Shown one piece after another: positions 46,662-46,711 of a stretch of 46,711 bases of DNA. This DNA is from Methanosarcinaceae archaeon (GTDB taxonomy: Archaea > Halobacteriota > Methanosarcinia > Methanosarcinales > Methanosarcinaceae): NCBI GenBank assembly GCA_020055655.1, contig JAIPUR010000020.1, positions 1-46,711 of the forward strand, read 5' to 3'. The notes beneath the pieces are model-generated. The model did not search any database and had not been told where the DNA came from. It saw only the letters and a list, made by a program, of their open reading frames with translations. The translations under genes and the position numbers were made by a program. Numbering within the stretch: the stretch's first letter is position 1; the number at the start of each line of letters is the position of its first letter.

Positions 46662-46711
46662 TACACCTCTCGTACAACTTCCATACACCTCTCGTACAAC
46701 TACCGTACACC
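46662..46711. repeat. 22-bp tandem repeat cut by the window edge
   Basis: The unit TACACCTCTCGTACAACTTCCA is followed by a second copy at 46684-46705 that differs only in its last four positions, then by TACACC where the window ends. The array continues beyond the edge. It has higher GC than the iterons and contains GTAC words. It may be why assembly stopped here. Confidence 0.85.

Noticed and set aside
46662-46711. CRISPR repeats at the right edge
   Set aside because: The 22-bp units are contiguous without spacers.
1-46711. Integrated provirus
   Set aside because: No integrase, attachment-site pair or host flanking genes were recognised. This does not exclude integrase in the missing DNA.

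Overview
The window reads as most of the genome of a head-tailed dsDNA virus (Caudoviricetes type). The host is probably an archaeon, most likely a methanogen. The virus assignment rests on a recognisable large terminase, portal, protease/scaffold, HK97-type major capsid protein, tail tube, tape measure and fibre set. The archaeal assignment rests on a TOTE-type archaeo-eukaryotic primase, an Hjc-like Holliday junction resolvase, a secreted cohesin-dockerin protein and a GLUG-repeat adhesin of the kind common in methanogens, a tRNA-Thr with U73, and AT-rich TATA-like boxes close to several start codons. The host assignment is inference. No integrase, DNA polymerase or RNA polymerase gene was seen.

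Layout: 1-18965 is the plus-strand late region. It starts with a truncated LamG-type fibre gene, then fibre and adhesin genes, terminase, portal, protease/scaffold, decoration and capsid proteins, connectors, tail tube, chaperones, tape measure, distal tail proteins and a transglutaminase-like protein. From 45625 down to 18973 nearly everything is on the minus strand: small unknown genes, a ubiquitin-like conjugation cluster (about 40284-43333), a replication block (single-strand-binding candidate, MCM-like AAA+ ATPase, Hjc, primase), nucleotide metabolism (ThyA-like, dUTPase, class II ribonucleotide reductase, MazG-like), RNA ligase, two DNA methyltransferases, HD and metallophosphoesterase enzymes, a zinc ribbon protein and the tRNA. 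The two arms converge at about 18970. From 44340 to the right end the DNA is AT-rich and full of inverted and tandem repeats, and the last kilobase has no gene. The right edge stops inside a 22-bp tandem repeat and the left edge inside a gene, so the genome is not complete here.

The most notable content is a complete viral set of ubiquitin-like modifier, E2-like, JAMM peptidase and E1-like genes, arranged like the PRTRC and Bil systems. The modifier gene is set apart by terminators and ends in a C-terminal glycine. Second, the ribonucleotide reductase gene is interrupted by a 912-nt group I intron carrying a LAGLIDADG endonuclease gene. Third, a family of AGTAAAC repeats occurs at three distant intergenic sites and looks like a virus-wide operator or replication element.
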